A stretch of DNA of 37,022 bases from Allobosea sp. Root483D1 (GTDB lineage: Bacteria; Pseudomonadota; Alphaproteobacteria; Rhizobiales; Beijerinckiaceae), in assembly GCF_001429505.1 (NCBI RefSeq), contig NZ_LMJW01000023.1, positions 218,148 to 255,169 of the forward strand. The letters are read 5' to 3'. This document shows positions 23,388-32,337 of this stretch, piece by piece. The position numbers and the translations under genes are program-made. Position 1 is the stretch's first letter, and every line of letters starts with the position of its first letter. The notes under the pieces are model-generated. The model was not told the DNA's origin. It was given only the letters and a program-made list of their open reading frames with translations, and searched no databases.

Positions 23388-25082
23388 TCAGTAGCTTCGG
23401 CCCCGGCGGGGGTCGGGCCAGAACGAGGTGCCCGCGCGCGCCGCGCCGCCGCCGACGCCCATCGGCACGCCATCCGCCCGCCAGCACGCCGCGCCGGTCA
23501 TGGCGCCATCCGCTTCGAAGCCGATGATCCCCATGCCGCCGGCGACGTGATCGACAGCCGAGACGCGATGGCCGAGCGCCGCGAGCGTTGCCCGCACCGC
23601 ATCCGGCACGCCGCGCTCGATCTCGGCCTCCTGACCCCAGCTGAAGACGCGCGGCGCTTCCGCCGCCTCCTGCGGGGTCATGCCGTGGTCGATGAGATTG
23701 AGGACGGCCTGCATCGCCGAGGCCGGGATGCGATGGGCGCCGGGCAGGCCGAGCGCGAAGATAGGGCGGCCGTCGCGCTTGCCGATCAGCGCGGTGATGC
23801 CGCTGGTGATGCGCTTGCCGGGCTGGAGCGAGAGCGCCTTTCCGGGGTGCGGATCGAACAGATAAATGTAGTTGTTGGGGATGATCCCGGTGCCGGGGAT
23901 CATGATCCGCGCACCGAACAGGCTGTTGATCGTCTGCGTTGAGGTGACGATGTTGCCGTCACCATCAGCGATCGTGACATGGGTGGTGTTGGCCGACTCG
24001 TTCGAGAGGATGCGGGCCTCGAAGCTGCCGGCGCGGCCAGGATCGATCTCGGGCCGGCGCAGCGCCGCGTAGTCCTTGGAGATCAGCCTGGCGGACGGCA
24101 CATCGACGAAATCAGGATCAGCGGTGACGGCGCGCCGGTCGGCCGCCGCGATCTTCAGCGCCTCCAGCACGAGGTGCAGCGTCTCGGGTGTGCCGAAGCC
24201 GAGCTGGCCGATATCCCAGGCCTCGAGCAGGTTCAGGATCTGCAGGGTCTGGACACCGCCGGAACAGGGCGGCGGCGGCCCGACGATCTCGACGCCGCGA
24301 TAGGTCCCGCGCACCGGCTCGCGGTCGATGGTCTTGTAGGACTCAAGGTCGCCAAGGCGCAGGAACGATCCGACGCTCTCCAGATAGGTCGCGACCTTGC
24401 GGCCGAGTTCGCCGCCATAGACGACGCCGGGCCCCTGCGCCGCGATCGATCGCAGCGTCGCGGCATAATCGGCTTGGACCAGCAGGTCGCCTGTGGCGAG
24501 CGGCTGCCCGCCGGGCAGGAAGACCGCAGCGATGGCAAGGTCCAGCGCAAGGTCGGGCGCGGTCTCCGCGATGCAGGTCGCGAGATAGGGCGAGAGCCGA
24601 AAGCCGCGCTCTGCATGGCGGATCGCCGGCTCGATCAGATCGCGCAGCGGCAGACGGCCGAAGCGCTCTGCCGCTTCGCACCAGGCCTTCAGCGTGCCCG
24701 GAACTGCGACGGCCTTGGGCCCGACCCGGTTGGCGCGGCCCTTCGTCTCCATATAGTCGGGCCATTCCTCGGAGATCGGCTCGAAGCTGTCCGGACGGGC
24801 TGCAGCCGGCGCCGTCGACAGGCCGTCGAGCACGACCTCACGGCCATCGGCAAGCCGGATCAGCGCCGCGCCGCCGCCGAGGATGCCGACCATCATCGGC
24901 TCAACCACGGTCAGCGTGAACAGCGCCGAGACCGCGGCATCGATGGCGTTGCCACCTGCCGCCAGCATCTCGACGGCGGCAGCGGACGCCAAGGGATGAT
25001 TGGTCGCTGCCATGCCGCGATGGGCACTGACCGTCGTCTTCTCGCAAATGAAGGGGCTTCCTGCCCGGTCGCGCCAGTCCAT
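23388..25082 (-). CDS. ggt: Gamma-glutamyltransferase family protein (cytoplasmic)
   Basis: The 564-residue Ntn-hydrolase has the N-terminal GGT sequence (GMAATNHPLASAAAVEMLAAGGNAIDAA), the PVRGTYRG and PPPPCSGG segments, and the autoprocessing site NTTHVTIADGDG. The catalytic Thr is T366, first of the TT pair, which becomes the N-terminus of the small subunit. No signal peptide is seen, so it should act in the cytoplasm on imported gamma-glutamyl compounds, unlike periplasmic E. coli Ggt. It is the first gene of the transporter operon, 54 bases before the binding-protein gene. The 17-bp box at 25128-25144 lies upstream. Acylase-like GGT relatives (for example on cephalosporins) cannot be excluded. 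Confidence 0.93.
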   Translation of the reverse strand: MDWRDRAGSPFICEKTTVSAHRGMAATNHPLASAAAVEMLAAGGNAIDAAVSALFTLTVVEPMMVGILGGGAALIRLADGREVVLDGLSTAPAAARPDSFEPISEEWPDYMETKGRANRVGPKAVAVPGTLKAWCEAAERFGRLPLRDLIEPAIRHAERGFRLSPYLATCIAETAPDLALDLAIAAVFLPGGQPLATGDLLVQADYAATLRSIAAQGPGVVYGGELGRKVATYLESVGSFLRLGDLESYKTIDREPVRGTYRGVEIVGPPPPCSGGVQTLQILNLLEAWDIGQLGFGTPETLHLVLEALKIAAADRRAVTADPDFVDVPSARLISKDYAALRRPEIDPGRAGSFEARILSNESANTTHVTIADGDGNIVTSTQTINSLFGARIMIPGTGIIPNNYIYLFDPHPGKALSLQPGKRITSGITALIGKRDGRPIFALGLPGAHRIPASAMQAVLNLIDHGMTPQEAAEAPRVFSWGQEAEIERGVPDAVRATLAALGHRVSAVDHVAGGMGIIGFEADGAMTGAACWRADGVPMGVGGGAARAGTSFWPDPRRGRSY

Positions 25083-25127
25083 CGCCGTCAGCTCGATCCT
25101 GATGATCGACGATTATCGGCCCGAAAA

Positions 25128-25144
25128 TTCAGATCAGTCCAATA
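25128..25144 (-). promoter_or_regulatory. 17-bp box A, upstream of ggt
   Basis: On the minus strand the sequence is TATTGGACTGATCTGAA. It matches box B (26160-26176, plus strand) at 16 of 17 positions, and each faces the gene it precedes. TTGGAC might serve as a -35 element, with GATAAT 19 bases further. The extended identity beyond a -35 hexamer suggests an operator, most simply for the LysR regulator encoded between the two boxes. Confidence 0.55.
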
Positions 25145-25177
25145 CGCGGTCTGCGCATTTTCAATAATTCGGGGTTA

Positions 25178-26113
25178 TCAGACCGGTTTGCTGACCGGCG
25201 TACTCTTGCGAGCATGGGCGGCGAAGGCGCGGGCGACCGGCGAGGGTTCGTTGCGGCGGTAGGCGACGGCGAGCTCCGCCAGCACCGGCTCGCCCGCGAT
25301 GGCGCGATAGCGCAGGCCGGGAACCTGGATGCTCCGGAGCGACTGCGGCACCAGCGCAACGCCGAGGCCTACCGCGACCATGCTGGCGATGGTGACGAAG
25401 TCGCGCCCCTGCGGGCCGAGCCGCGGAAAGAAGCCGGCGGCGCGGCACGCGGACGTCGTATGCTCGTGGAAGCTGACGCCGGCCGGATGACGCGGCATGA
25501 TGAAGACGTCGCCGTTGAGCGCCGAGAGCGGCACACGCTCTTGCCCTGCAAACGGATGACTCTCCGGCAGGGCCAATATGATCTCCTCGAACAGGATCGG
25601 CGTCGAGACGATGCCGAGCGGCAGCGGCACGGGCGGGCGGATGAAGCCGATATCGAGCTTGCCCTGGTCGAGCTGGCCGAGCTGCTGCATCATCTCCATC
25701 TCGGAAATGTCGAGCTCGACCTCCGGATAGGCTTGGCGGAACTGCCCGACCATCGTGGTGAGCGCCCCGCTATAGGCGGCCGAGCTGACATAGCCGATGG
25801 CGATGCGCCCGATTTCGCCGCGCCCGGCTCGGCGCGCCACCAGCAGCGCCGCCTCGGTCTGCTGCACGGCCTTGCGCGCCTCTTCCGCGAAGAGCTCGCC
25901 GGCGAGTGTCAGCTTCACCGAGCGCCGCGTCCGGTCGAACAGCGGCGTGCCGACGATCTCCTCGAGATTCATGATCTGCTGGCTGAGGCCCGGCTGCGCG
26001 ATCTGCAGCCGCTCCGCCGCGCGGCCATAATTCAGCTCGTCCGCGGTGGCGAGGAAGTAGCGCAGATGGCGCAGTTCGAGTGTCGCGCTGCTGGGGCGGC
26101 GGCCGGGCGCCAT
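25178..26113 (-). CDS. LysR-family transcriptional regulator
   Basis: The 311-residue protein starts at ATG 26113, chosen for AGGAG nine bases upstream (the frame is open to 26152). Residues ~12-70 form the winged helix-turn-helix (LELRHLRYFLATADE, RAAERLQIAQPGLSQQI). The effector-binding domain begins with RIAIGYVSSAAYSG near residue 102. It lies between the ggt operon, on the same strand, and the divergent reductase-CoA transferase operon. It probably regulates both, since the two 17-bp boxes flank it. The ligand is unknown. A deleted paralogue lies at 17911-18175. Confidence 0.93.
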   Translation of the reverse strand: MAPGRRPSSATLELRHLRYFLATADELNYGRAAERLQIAQPGLSQQIMNLEEIVGTPLFDRTRRSVKLTLAGELFAEEARKAVQQTEAALLVARRAGRGEIGRIAIGYVSSAAYSGALTTMVGQFRQAYPEVELDISEMEMMQQLGQLDQGKLDIGFIRPPVPLPLGIVSTPILFEEIILALPESHPFAGQERVPLSALNGDVFIMPRHPAGVSFHEHTTSACRAAGFFPRLGPQGRDFVTIASMVAVGLGVALVPQSLRSIQVPGLRYRAIAGEPVLAELAVAYRRNEPSPVARAFAAHARKSTPVSKPV

Positions 26114-26159
26114 GACGCTCTCCTGAGAAGTGGCAATTCTTGAAATCAACAACTATGCA

Positions 26160-26176
26160 TATTGGACTGATGTGAA
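26160..26176 (+). promoter_or_regulatory. 17-bp box B, between lysR and the reductase gene
   Basis: The sequence is TATTGGACTGATGTGAA, differing from box A (25128-25144) at one position. It lies 47 bases upstream of the lysR start and 74 bases upstream of ATG 26251, as expected for a divergent LysR control region. Confidence 0.55.
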
Positions 26177-26250
26177 CGGCCCCAGCAATATCCGCCGACA
26201 TCAATAGGCTGGCGTCCACAGGCGCCACCATCCTCCCTGGCGAGTTGCGC

Positions 26251-28569
26251 ATGGACGACCCGGTTCTGCTGTCGCGCGGCATTCCCCACGCCGCCCATTG
26301 GGGCAGCTTCTTCGCGCGCCGCGACGGCGACAGGCTGGTGGTGACGCCGCATCCGGAGGATCCGGCGCCCTCGCCGATCCTCGGCAACTTCACCGATGTG
26401 CTGCGGCACAAGGCGCGCATCCAGCGGCCGATGGTCCGGCGTGGCTGGCTGGAGAACGGTCCCGGCCCGCGCGAACGCGACTTCCGAAACGATCTCGTCA
26501 GCGTCGGCTGGGATGAGGTGCTCGATCGGCTCGCGGCCGAGATCACCCGTGTCCACCAGAGCTTCGGTGCGCAGGCGATCTATGGCGGCTCCTATGGCTG
26601 GGCGAGCGCCGGGCGTTTCCATCATGCCCAGAGCCAGATCCATCGCTTCTTCAATGTCGCCTGCGGCGGCTATGTCCGCTCGGTCAACAGCTACAGCGCC
26701 GGCGCCTCCTCGGTAATCCTGCCGCATGTGCTCGGGCCGTTCGAGAACCTGTCGCGGCGCAATGTCACCTGGGAGCAGATCGCCGAGCACACCGATTTCG
26801 TGCTCGCCTTTGGCGGGATGCCGCTGAAGAACTCGATGATCGCCAGCGGCGGCATTACCCGCCATGTCGAGCCTGACGCCATGGCGCGCGCCGCCGCCCG
26901 CGGCTGCGCCTTCTGGTCCGCCAGCCCCTTGCGCGACGACATGCCGGAAGAAGCGCGCCCGCTCTGGCTACCGATCCGTCCCGGCACGGACGTGGCGCTG
27001 ATGCTCGGCGTTGCCCATACGCTCCTCGTCGAGAACCAGCACGACCGTGCCTTCCTCGACCGCTATTGCGTCGGCTTCGACTTGTTCGCGGACTATCTGG
27101 CGGGCGCCTCGGACGACGTCGTCAAGGATGCGGAGTGGGCAGCGGCGATCAGCGGCATCGATGCCGCGGCGATCCACGAAATTGCTCACAGGCTCGTCGC
27201 CGGGCGCAGCCTGATCACCGTCGCCCATGCCCTGCAGCGCGCGCAATATGGCGAGCAACCGGTTTGGATGGCGGCGGTGCTGGCGGCGATGGTCGGCCAG
27301 ATCGGCCTGCCCGGCGGCGGCTACAACTATGCGCTCGGCGCGATGGGCCATACCGGCCGGCGGGTAAACGCCGTGCCGATCCCAACCATGGCGCAGGGCA
27401 CGAACGGCGTGACGGATTTCATCCCGGTCGCCCGCATCGCCGACATGCTGCTCGGGCCGGGCACCCCGTTCGAATATAACGGCCAGACGCTCAGCTATCC
27501 GGATATCCGGCTGGTCTATTGGGCCGGTGGCAACCCGTTCCACCACCACCAGGACCTGAATCGGCTGCGGCAGGCCTTCTCGCGGGTCGACACCATCATC
27601 TGCCATGAGAGCGCCTGGACGCCGATGGCGCGCTTCGCCGACATCGTGCTGCCGGCGACGATGTCGCTGGAGCGCGACGACATCGGCGCTGCCGCGACCG
27701 ATCCGCGCCTGATCGCGATGAAGCGCCTGGCCGAGCCTGTGGGTGAGGCTCGCGACGATTTCGCGATCTTCCGAGAGCTTGCAGCCCGGATGAGTTGCGA
27801 AGCGGCCTTCACCGAGGGGCGCTCGGCGCGCGATTGGCTAGAACATCTCTACGAACCGACGCGCGCGGCACTGGCCGAAAAGGGTTGGCCCGCCGCGTCC
27901 TTCGCCGAGTTCTGGGAACGCGGCGAGATCGCCCTCCCCTCCGCTCCGGACGATGGCGGCCTGCTGCGCGCCTTCCGCGACGACCCGGAGCGCAACGCCC
28001 TGCCGACGCCGAGCGGGCGGATCGAGCTCGTGTCCGCGACGATCGCCGGCTTCGGCTATGATGACTGCCCCGGGCATCCGAGCTGGCTGCCCGCGACCGA
28101 ACAGCCGGACGAAGCCGCGCCGCTGACCCTGATCGCCAACCAGCCGGCGACGCGGCTGCACAGCCAGCTCGATTTCGGCGCCTACAGCCAGGCGGCCAAG
28201 CATCGCGGCCGCGAGGTCGTGCGTCTCAACCCGCAAGATGCCGCCGCGCGCAGCATTGCCGAGGGCGATCTGGTGCGCCTGTTCAACGGGCGCGGCGCCT
28301 GCCTCGCCGCCGCCCATCTCAGCGACGGCGTGATGCCTAGCGTGGTCAATCTTTCCACCGGCGCCTGGTACGACCCACTCGATGACGGCGCGGCCCATCC
28401 GCTCTGCGTCCACGGCAATCCGAACGTCCTGACCCGCGACCTCGGTACCTCGCGGCTGGCGCAGGGGAGCTGCGGGCAGGTCACGACGGTGCAGTGCGAG
28501 CGCTTCGACGACGAGGCCCCGCCGATATGCGCCTATGACCCGCCGCGCGGCTCGGAGCTTCCACGATGA
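26251..28569 (+). CDS. Molybdopterin S-/N-oxide reductase (BisC / DMSO reductase family)
   Basis: The 772-residue protein belongs to the DMSO-reductase family without an iron-sulfur motif. GGSYGWASAGRFHHAQ holds the active-site Tyr and Trp (Y115, W117), and NSYSAGAS holds the Ser (S149) that should ligate molybdenum, spaced as in DorA/TorA/BisC. Cofactor-binding segments include YWAGGNPFHHHQDLNRL and the C-terminal VVRLNPQDAAARSI and GNPNVLTRDLGTSRLAQGS. No Tat signal is present, so it is cytoplasmic like BisC, which reduces biotin and methionine sulfoxides. ATG 26251 is preferred to TTG 26245. It overlaps the CoA-transferase gene by four bases. Which oxide is reduced is unknown. Confidence 0.92.
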   Translation: MDDPVLLSRGIPHAAHWGSFFARRDGDRLVVTPHPEDPAPSPILGNFTDVLRHKARIQRPMVRRGWLENGPGPRERDFRNDLVSVGWDEVLDRLAAEITRVHQSFGAQAIYGGSYGWASAGRFHHAQSQIHRFFNVACGGYVRSVNSYSAGASSVILPHVLGPFENLSRRNVTWEQIAEHTDFVLAFGGMPLKNSMIASGGITRHVEPDAMARAAARGCAFWSASPLRDDMPEEARPLWLPIRPGTDVALMLGVAHTLLVENQHDRAFLDRYCVGFDLFADYLAGASDDVVKDAEWAAAISGIDAAAIHEIAHRLVAGRSLITVAHALQRAQYGEQPVWMAAVLAAMVGQIGLPGGGYNYALGAMGHTGRRVNAVPIPTMAQGTNGVTDFIPVARIADMLLGPGTPFEYNGQTLSYPDIRLVYWAGGNPFHHHQDLNRLRQAFSRVDTIICHESAWTPMARFADIVLPATMSLERDDIGAAATDPRLIAMKRLAEPVGEARDDFAIFRELAARMSCEAAFTEGRSARDWLEHLYEPTRAALAEKGWPAASFAEFWERGEIALPSAPDDGGLLRAFRDDPERNALPTPSGRIELVSATIAGFGYDDCPGHPSWLPATEQPDEAAPLTLIANQPATRLHSQLDFGAYSQAAKHRGREVVRLNPQDAAARSIAEGDLVRLFNGRGACLAAAHLSDGVMPSVVNLSTGAWYDPLDDGAAHPLCVHGNPNVLTRDLGTSRLAQGSCGQVTTVQCERFDDEAPPICAYDPPRGSELPR

Positions 28570-29783
28570 CGGGACCGCTCGCCGGCGTCCGGGTCCTCGA
28601 CATGACCTCCGTGCTCATGGGCCCTTACGCCACCTCGATCATGGGCGACATGGGCGCCGACGTGATCAAGCTGGAATCGCCGGATGGCGATCTCATCCGG
28701 CAGGTCGGACCGAGCCGCAGCGGCGCGATGGGCGGCATGTTCATGCATGCCAACCGTTCCAAGCGCAGCATCGCTGTCGACCTGAAGAGGCCCGGCGGCC
28801 GCGATGTCGCGCTCAAACTGGCGCAGACGGCCGACGTGCTGGTCTACAACATCCGGCCGCAAGCGATGGAGCGGCTCGGGCTCGGCTATGAGGATGTGGC
28901 GAAGGTGCGGCCCGACATCATCTATGTCGGCACCTTCGGCTTCGGCCAGGACGGCCCTTACGCGGCGAAGCCGGCCTATGACGATCTCGTCCAGGGCCTC
29001 TGCGCCGTGCCCTCCCTTATCGCCGAGGCCGGCGACGGCACGCCGCGCTATGTGCCGATCAACATCGCCGATCGCGTGGTCGGCCTGCATGCTCTTTCTG
29101 CGATCCTTGCAGCGCTCCGCCATCGCGACAGGACGGGCCAGGGACAGCGCATCGACGTGCCGATGTTGGAGACCATGGCAAGTTTCGTGCTCGGCGACCA
29201 TCTTGGCGGCCTGAGCTACGAGCCGCAGCTGGATGAAGGCGGCTATCCGCGCCTGCTCGCACCCGAGCGCCGCCCGTTCCGGACAGCGGACGGCTTCCTC
29301 TGCGTGGTCATTTATACCGACCGCCACTGGCAGCGCTTCATCGAGATCACGGGACGCGCGGACTGGCGCGACGACATCCGCTTAGCCAGCCACGCCAGCC
29401 GCACGCGACACGCAGGCGAGATCATGAAGAGCGTTGCGGAGATCTTCGCCGGCAGGACGACGGCGGCATGGGAGGACGCCCTCGCCGCAGCAGACATTCC
29501 ACACGCCCGCATGCATACGCTCTCCTCCTTGCTGAAGGACCCGCATCTCGCCGAAGCCGGCTTTTTCCAGATGTCGGAGCATCCGACCGAGGGGCCGGTC
29601 CGCACCATGCGGGTTCCCTCCCGCTGGAGCGTCAGCCAGCCTCAGCCGACGCGGCCCGCGCCGGAACTCGGGGAGCATAGCCGCGAACTGCTGCGAGAGC
29701 TCCATCTGCCGGAGAAAGAGATCGAGAGACTGCTGTCGACGCGGTCTGTGATCTGCCATGGCGACCGGCCGGATGCAGCATGA
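28566..29783 (+). CDS. CaiB/BaiF class III CoA-transferase
   Basis: The 405-residue protein starts MTGPLAGVRVLDMTSVLMGP, as in formyl-CoA and carnitine CoA-transferases. ADVIKLESPDGD and the nucleotide-binding DLKRPGGRDV are present. The catalytic Asp is D169 in INIADRVVG, at the exact usual position. It would move CoA between carboxylic acids through an aspartyl-CoA thioester. The ATG overlaps the stop of the reductase gene (ATGA), so both are made together. An organic acid or S-/N-oxide-derived acid is the likely substrate. Confidence 0.93.
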   Translation: MTGPLAGVRVLDMTSVLMGPYATSIMGDMGADVIKLESPDGDLIRQVGPSRSGAMGGMFMHANRSKRSIAVDLKRPGGRDVALKLAQTADVLVYNIRPQAMERLGLGYEDVAKVRPDIIYVGTFGFGQDGPYAAKPAYDDLVQGLCAVPSLIAEAGDGTPRYVPINIADRVVGLHALSAILAALRHRDRTGQGQRIDVPMLETMASFVLGDHLGGLSYEPQLDEGGYPRLLAPERRPFRTADGFLCVVIYTDRHWQRFIEITGRADWRDDIRLASHASRTRHAGEIMKSVAEIFAGRTTAAWEDALAAADIPHARMHTLSSLLKDPHLAEAGFFQMSEHPTEGPVRTMRVPSRWSVSQPQPTRPAPELGEHSRELLRELHLPEKEIERLLSTRSVICHGDRPDAA

Positions 29784-29852
29784 GCAAGGCTTTTCGACAC
29801 TCCCTGCGCAATCGAGGCCAGCGGCCGTAGGACCGCAGGCGCGCCAGATCCG

Positions 29853-30320
29853 CTATTCCCTGTGGCCTTCTTCCATCGCCGCCTGTTGTCCTTCTGTCGC
29901 CTTTCGCATGCCTTGCCTGAGAGCCTGGATGCTTCTGTTGAGCTCAATCATCTGGGGGATTTCGCATCCGGAATGGCGCAGGAGGACGTCGGTGAGGCAG
30001 CCGGTCTTCGGATGCAGCTCGTGGCCCTTGGCGGTCAGATGGACCTCGACCAGGCGCTCATCCACCGTGCTGCGCCGGCGGCTGAGGAAGCCAGCCGCCT
30101 TGAGGCGCTTGACCGCCGGGATGATCGTGCTGGGCTCGAGTGCGAGGCGCTCGCCGATCGCACTGATCGTCAGGCCTTCCCGCTGATCAATGCGCCCAAG
30201 CCCGACCAGCTCACTGCCGACGCCCCGACCCTGCCGCTCGACGGCCAGCTCTGCTTTTCGATCTATTCGGCCTCGCTGGCGATCCAGCGCGTCTACAAGC
30301 CAATGCTGGACGCGCTCAGC
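29853..30320. pseudogene. MarR/OhrR-type regulator whose 5' end is inverted in place
   Basis: The minus strand from ~30198 to the stop at 29853 encodes QREGLTISAIGERL, LKAAGFLSRRRSTVDERLVE and a C-terminal helix: the winged-helix half of a MarR protein. The missing N-terminus lies next to it but on the plus strand, 30204-30320: ADAPTLPLDGQLCFSIYSAS followed by LAIQRVYKPMLDAL, the typical MarR/OhrR opening. Flipping 30204-30320 would restore one gene, short of about 12-15 residues normally at the joint (LTYPQYL-type segment). A 13-base near-palindrome (AGCTAGCCTAGCT) lies at 30323-30335 just beyond the outer end. As it stands no full MarR can be made. Confidence 0.75.
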
Positions 30321-30329
30321 CGAGCTAGC

Positions 30330-31907
30330 CTAGCTTGCCACCTGTCCTGAAAAACGCGTTACAGTTTGGCCTAAGCGCGTGACCTCCCCATCAACCATCG
30401 CGGCGGCGTTCGCGATCTCTTCACCGCTGCTCAGCGTGCGCTCCGCATCGAACGCTACTTGCTTCATCGCCCCTGTTGCACCCTCGGCCTGAGCAATCGC
30501 TCGTGCCAAGAGAGATGCGATCGTGTCTATGGTACTGGCCTGTTCGTCGACAGCGCGTACAATCCCGCTCGTCGCATTGATTATCGCCGCCGTCGACTGA
30601 CCGATGTTTTGCATGGCGGCCAGGGACCGTTCTGTGGCGGTTCGGACCTCTTCTATCCTTACCCCGATTTCCTGCGTTGCAGTCGCAGTGCGCGCGGCAA
30701 GATTCTTCACCTCCCCCGCGACGACTGCAAAGCCCCGCCCTGCAGCGCCGGCCCGGGCCGCCTCTATCGTGGCGTTGAGGGCGAGTAGATTTGTTTGCGT
30801 GGCAATGCCGCGGATCACCTCCGAGACCTCACCGATGTCGCGAACCGCATCGGTAAGCTCGGCGCGGATAGCAATGGCCGCCTCGATGTCCGCTGCCGCG
30901 GCGCCGACAAGGTTGCTCGTTGTATCGGTTTCGCGACGAATCTGACCGACACTGACGGCGAGGCGGCGAGAGCAAATCTCGACGGACGAAATATCCTCGC
31001 TGGCGTATGCGACGCGCGAGACGGCACTGGTCAGAGAATTATGAGTCGCCCCCGCAATGGTGCGCAGCATTATCGCTGCCTCGGTCATGCGCTCGGCCGA
31101 GTTCATGAAGGCGTTCATGATGTCGCCCACCTCATCGCGGAAGCCGCGCGCATGTGCCTCAGCCGAATTCCTGCGGTCCTCCTCGCGATCAGCGCGTAAG
31201 AGCGCCTCTTCCCGGAGTGTGGAAGCAATGAGCGCGGAGCGAATACGGTCGATATAAAGCCGCGCAAAAGCACGCAGCGACACCAAGAGTATGATACTAT
31301 AGATAAGGAGAAGTGCGAGATTGCTTAGTGCCTGATCGAGCGGCGTGTAGATAACCTGAGCCAAGCGACCGATCATTACCATCCCTGAGAAGGTCAATGC
31401 GGCAGCGGGCATGCTCGCCATGGTAAATATGCCCGCGAAGATCAATCCCGCCAGGATCGTTGCGACCAGCGTCTCCATTTCTGGCACGAGGCCCGGATTG
31501 AGCCAGAGCCCGGCGATGAGCCAGGGCAGAGCCAGTATGGCGGAATCAATAATCGTGCGCCGCGTGAAACGCTCTGAGGGCGGTTCGACACGCTTGCGTG
31601 TCTCAAGTGCCTGAGTTCGGCGTAAGCCGGCGACGCCGATTACGACGACGCAACTGAGCCACCCTATCGCAGCAAATACCCAACCGTGCCAAATCGCTAC
31701 CGCCGCCGTGACTACGGCAGCCGCAATGTTGGAGATGAGAACCGGGGGTAGGATTGCCGAAAAAACTTCGGACTGCAGGCGCCGCAGCAATCCCGCCTCA
31801 GTTTGGTTGAGGTCTGGCAGGCCGAGTTTTTGACCAACCCATAAATGGTAACGCTGCAATAGGGCGCCCAGCCGCCCCTTATCGCTGGCGCTGTTGCGCG
31901 CCGTCAT
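30330..31907 (-). CDS. Membrane-bound methyl-accepting chemotaxis protein
   Basis: The product is 525 residues. ATG 31907 is preferred because AGGGG lies eight bases upstream; ATG 31916 follows that site directly. About six hydrophobic segments occupy the first ~215 residues, with no periplasmic ligand domain and no HAMP. A cytoplasmic signalling domain carries the highly conserved hairpin tip (IATQTNLLALNATIEAARAG, then GRGFAVVAGEVKNLA). It should cluster with CheA/CheW. The multi-span sensory part suggests sensing within the membrane or of energy state. No che genes lie nearby. Confidence 0.92.
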   Translation of the reverse strand: MTARNSASDKGRLGALLQRYHLWVGQKLGLPDLNQTEAGLLRRLQSEVFSAILPPVLISNIAAAVVTAAVAIWHGWVFAAIGWLSCVVVIGVAGLRRTQALETRKRVEPPSERFTRRTIIDSAILALPWLIAGLWLNPGLVPEMETLVATILAGLIFAGIFTMASMPAAALTFSGMVMIGRLAQVIYTPLDQALSNLALLLIYSIILLVSLRAFARLYIDRIRSALIASTLREEALLRADREEDRRNSAEAHARGFRDEVGDIMNAFMNSAERMTEAAIMLRTIAGATHNSLTSAVSRVAYASEDISSVEICSRRLAVSVGQIRRETDTTSNLVGAAAADIEAAIAIRAELTDAVRDIGEVSEVIRGIATQTNLLALNATIEAARAGAAGRGFAVVAGEVKNLAARTATATQEIGVRIEEVRTATERSLAAMQNIGQSTAAIINATSGIVRAVDEQASTIDTIASLLARAIAQAEGATGAMKQVAFDAERTLSSGEEIANAAAMVDGEVTRLGQTVTRFSGQVAS

Positions 31908-32337
31908 TGAAATCATCCCCTACCAGCCCCCGGAAAATTGGTCGCATGCAGAAGTTAACGGTTTGCGATGGGTGCAACCGGAATTGGTGGCAGAGGCGGG
32001 CCGCTTGGTGCCCTGCATCCTATGCATTTTGCCAGGTGCCACGCCGGGAGTCGGCGCAAAGCCGGGCCGGTCAGACAAACCTGCGGATGCTGCCGCCGTC
32101 AGGATCGGCCCAGAGAGCCATTCGATCCACAAGGAAAAACGGATCCAGGATTTTTGGTAAATCGCAGCATCAGCACGCAGTTACAAGTAAATATGTAAAA
32201 TTGCGTGCATTTCTGCAATATTCCATTGATCGACAAGCTTCAGCTGCGCTGCGATACCCTATCGTCAAGCTTCAAGTCGAGTCGTATGGCCGGGCGACGA
32301 TCCTTGGGGTCAACTGCTTGTAACGGCAAGGCTGCGC
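31908..32337. other. Intergenic stretch between divergent signalling genes
   Basis: About 430 bases between the chemoreceptor and the diguanylate cyclase. Frames here are not protein-like. The part 32150-32260 is clearly AT-richer than its surroundings and holds a small dyad (ATTGC at 32200-32204, GCAAT at 32215-32219); promoters for one or both genes probably lie here. Confidence 0.4.

Noticed and set aside
22059..25262. Two long plus-strand open frames (627 and 427 codons)
   Set aside because: They lie opposite the binding-protein and ggt genes, whose motifs are unambiguous; the products have no domains and biased composition.
31894..32160. An 88-codon plus-strand frame upstream of the diguanylate cyclase
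   Set aside because: No ribosome site, no recognisable pattern, and it overlaps the chemoreceptor start region.
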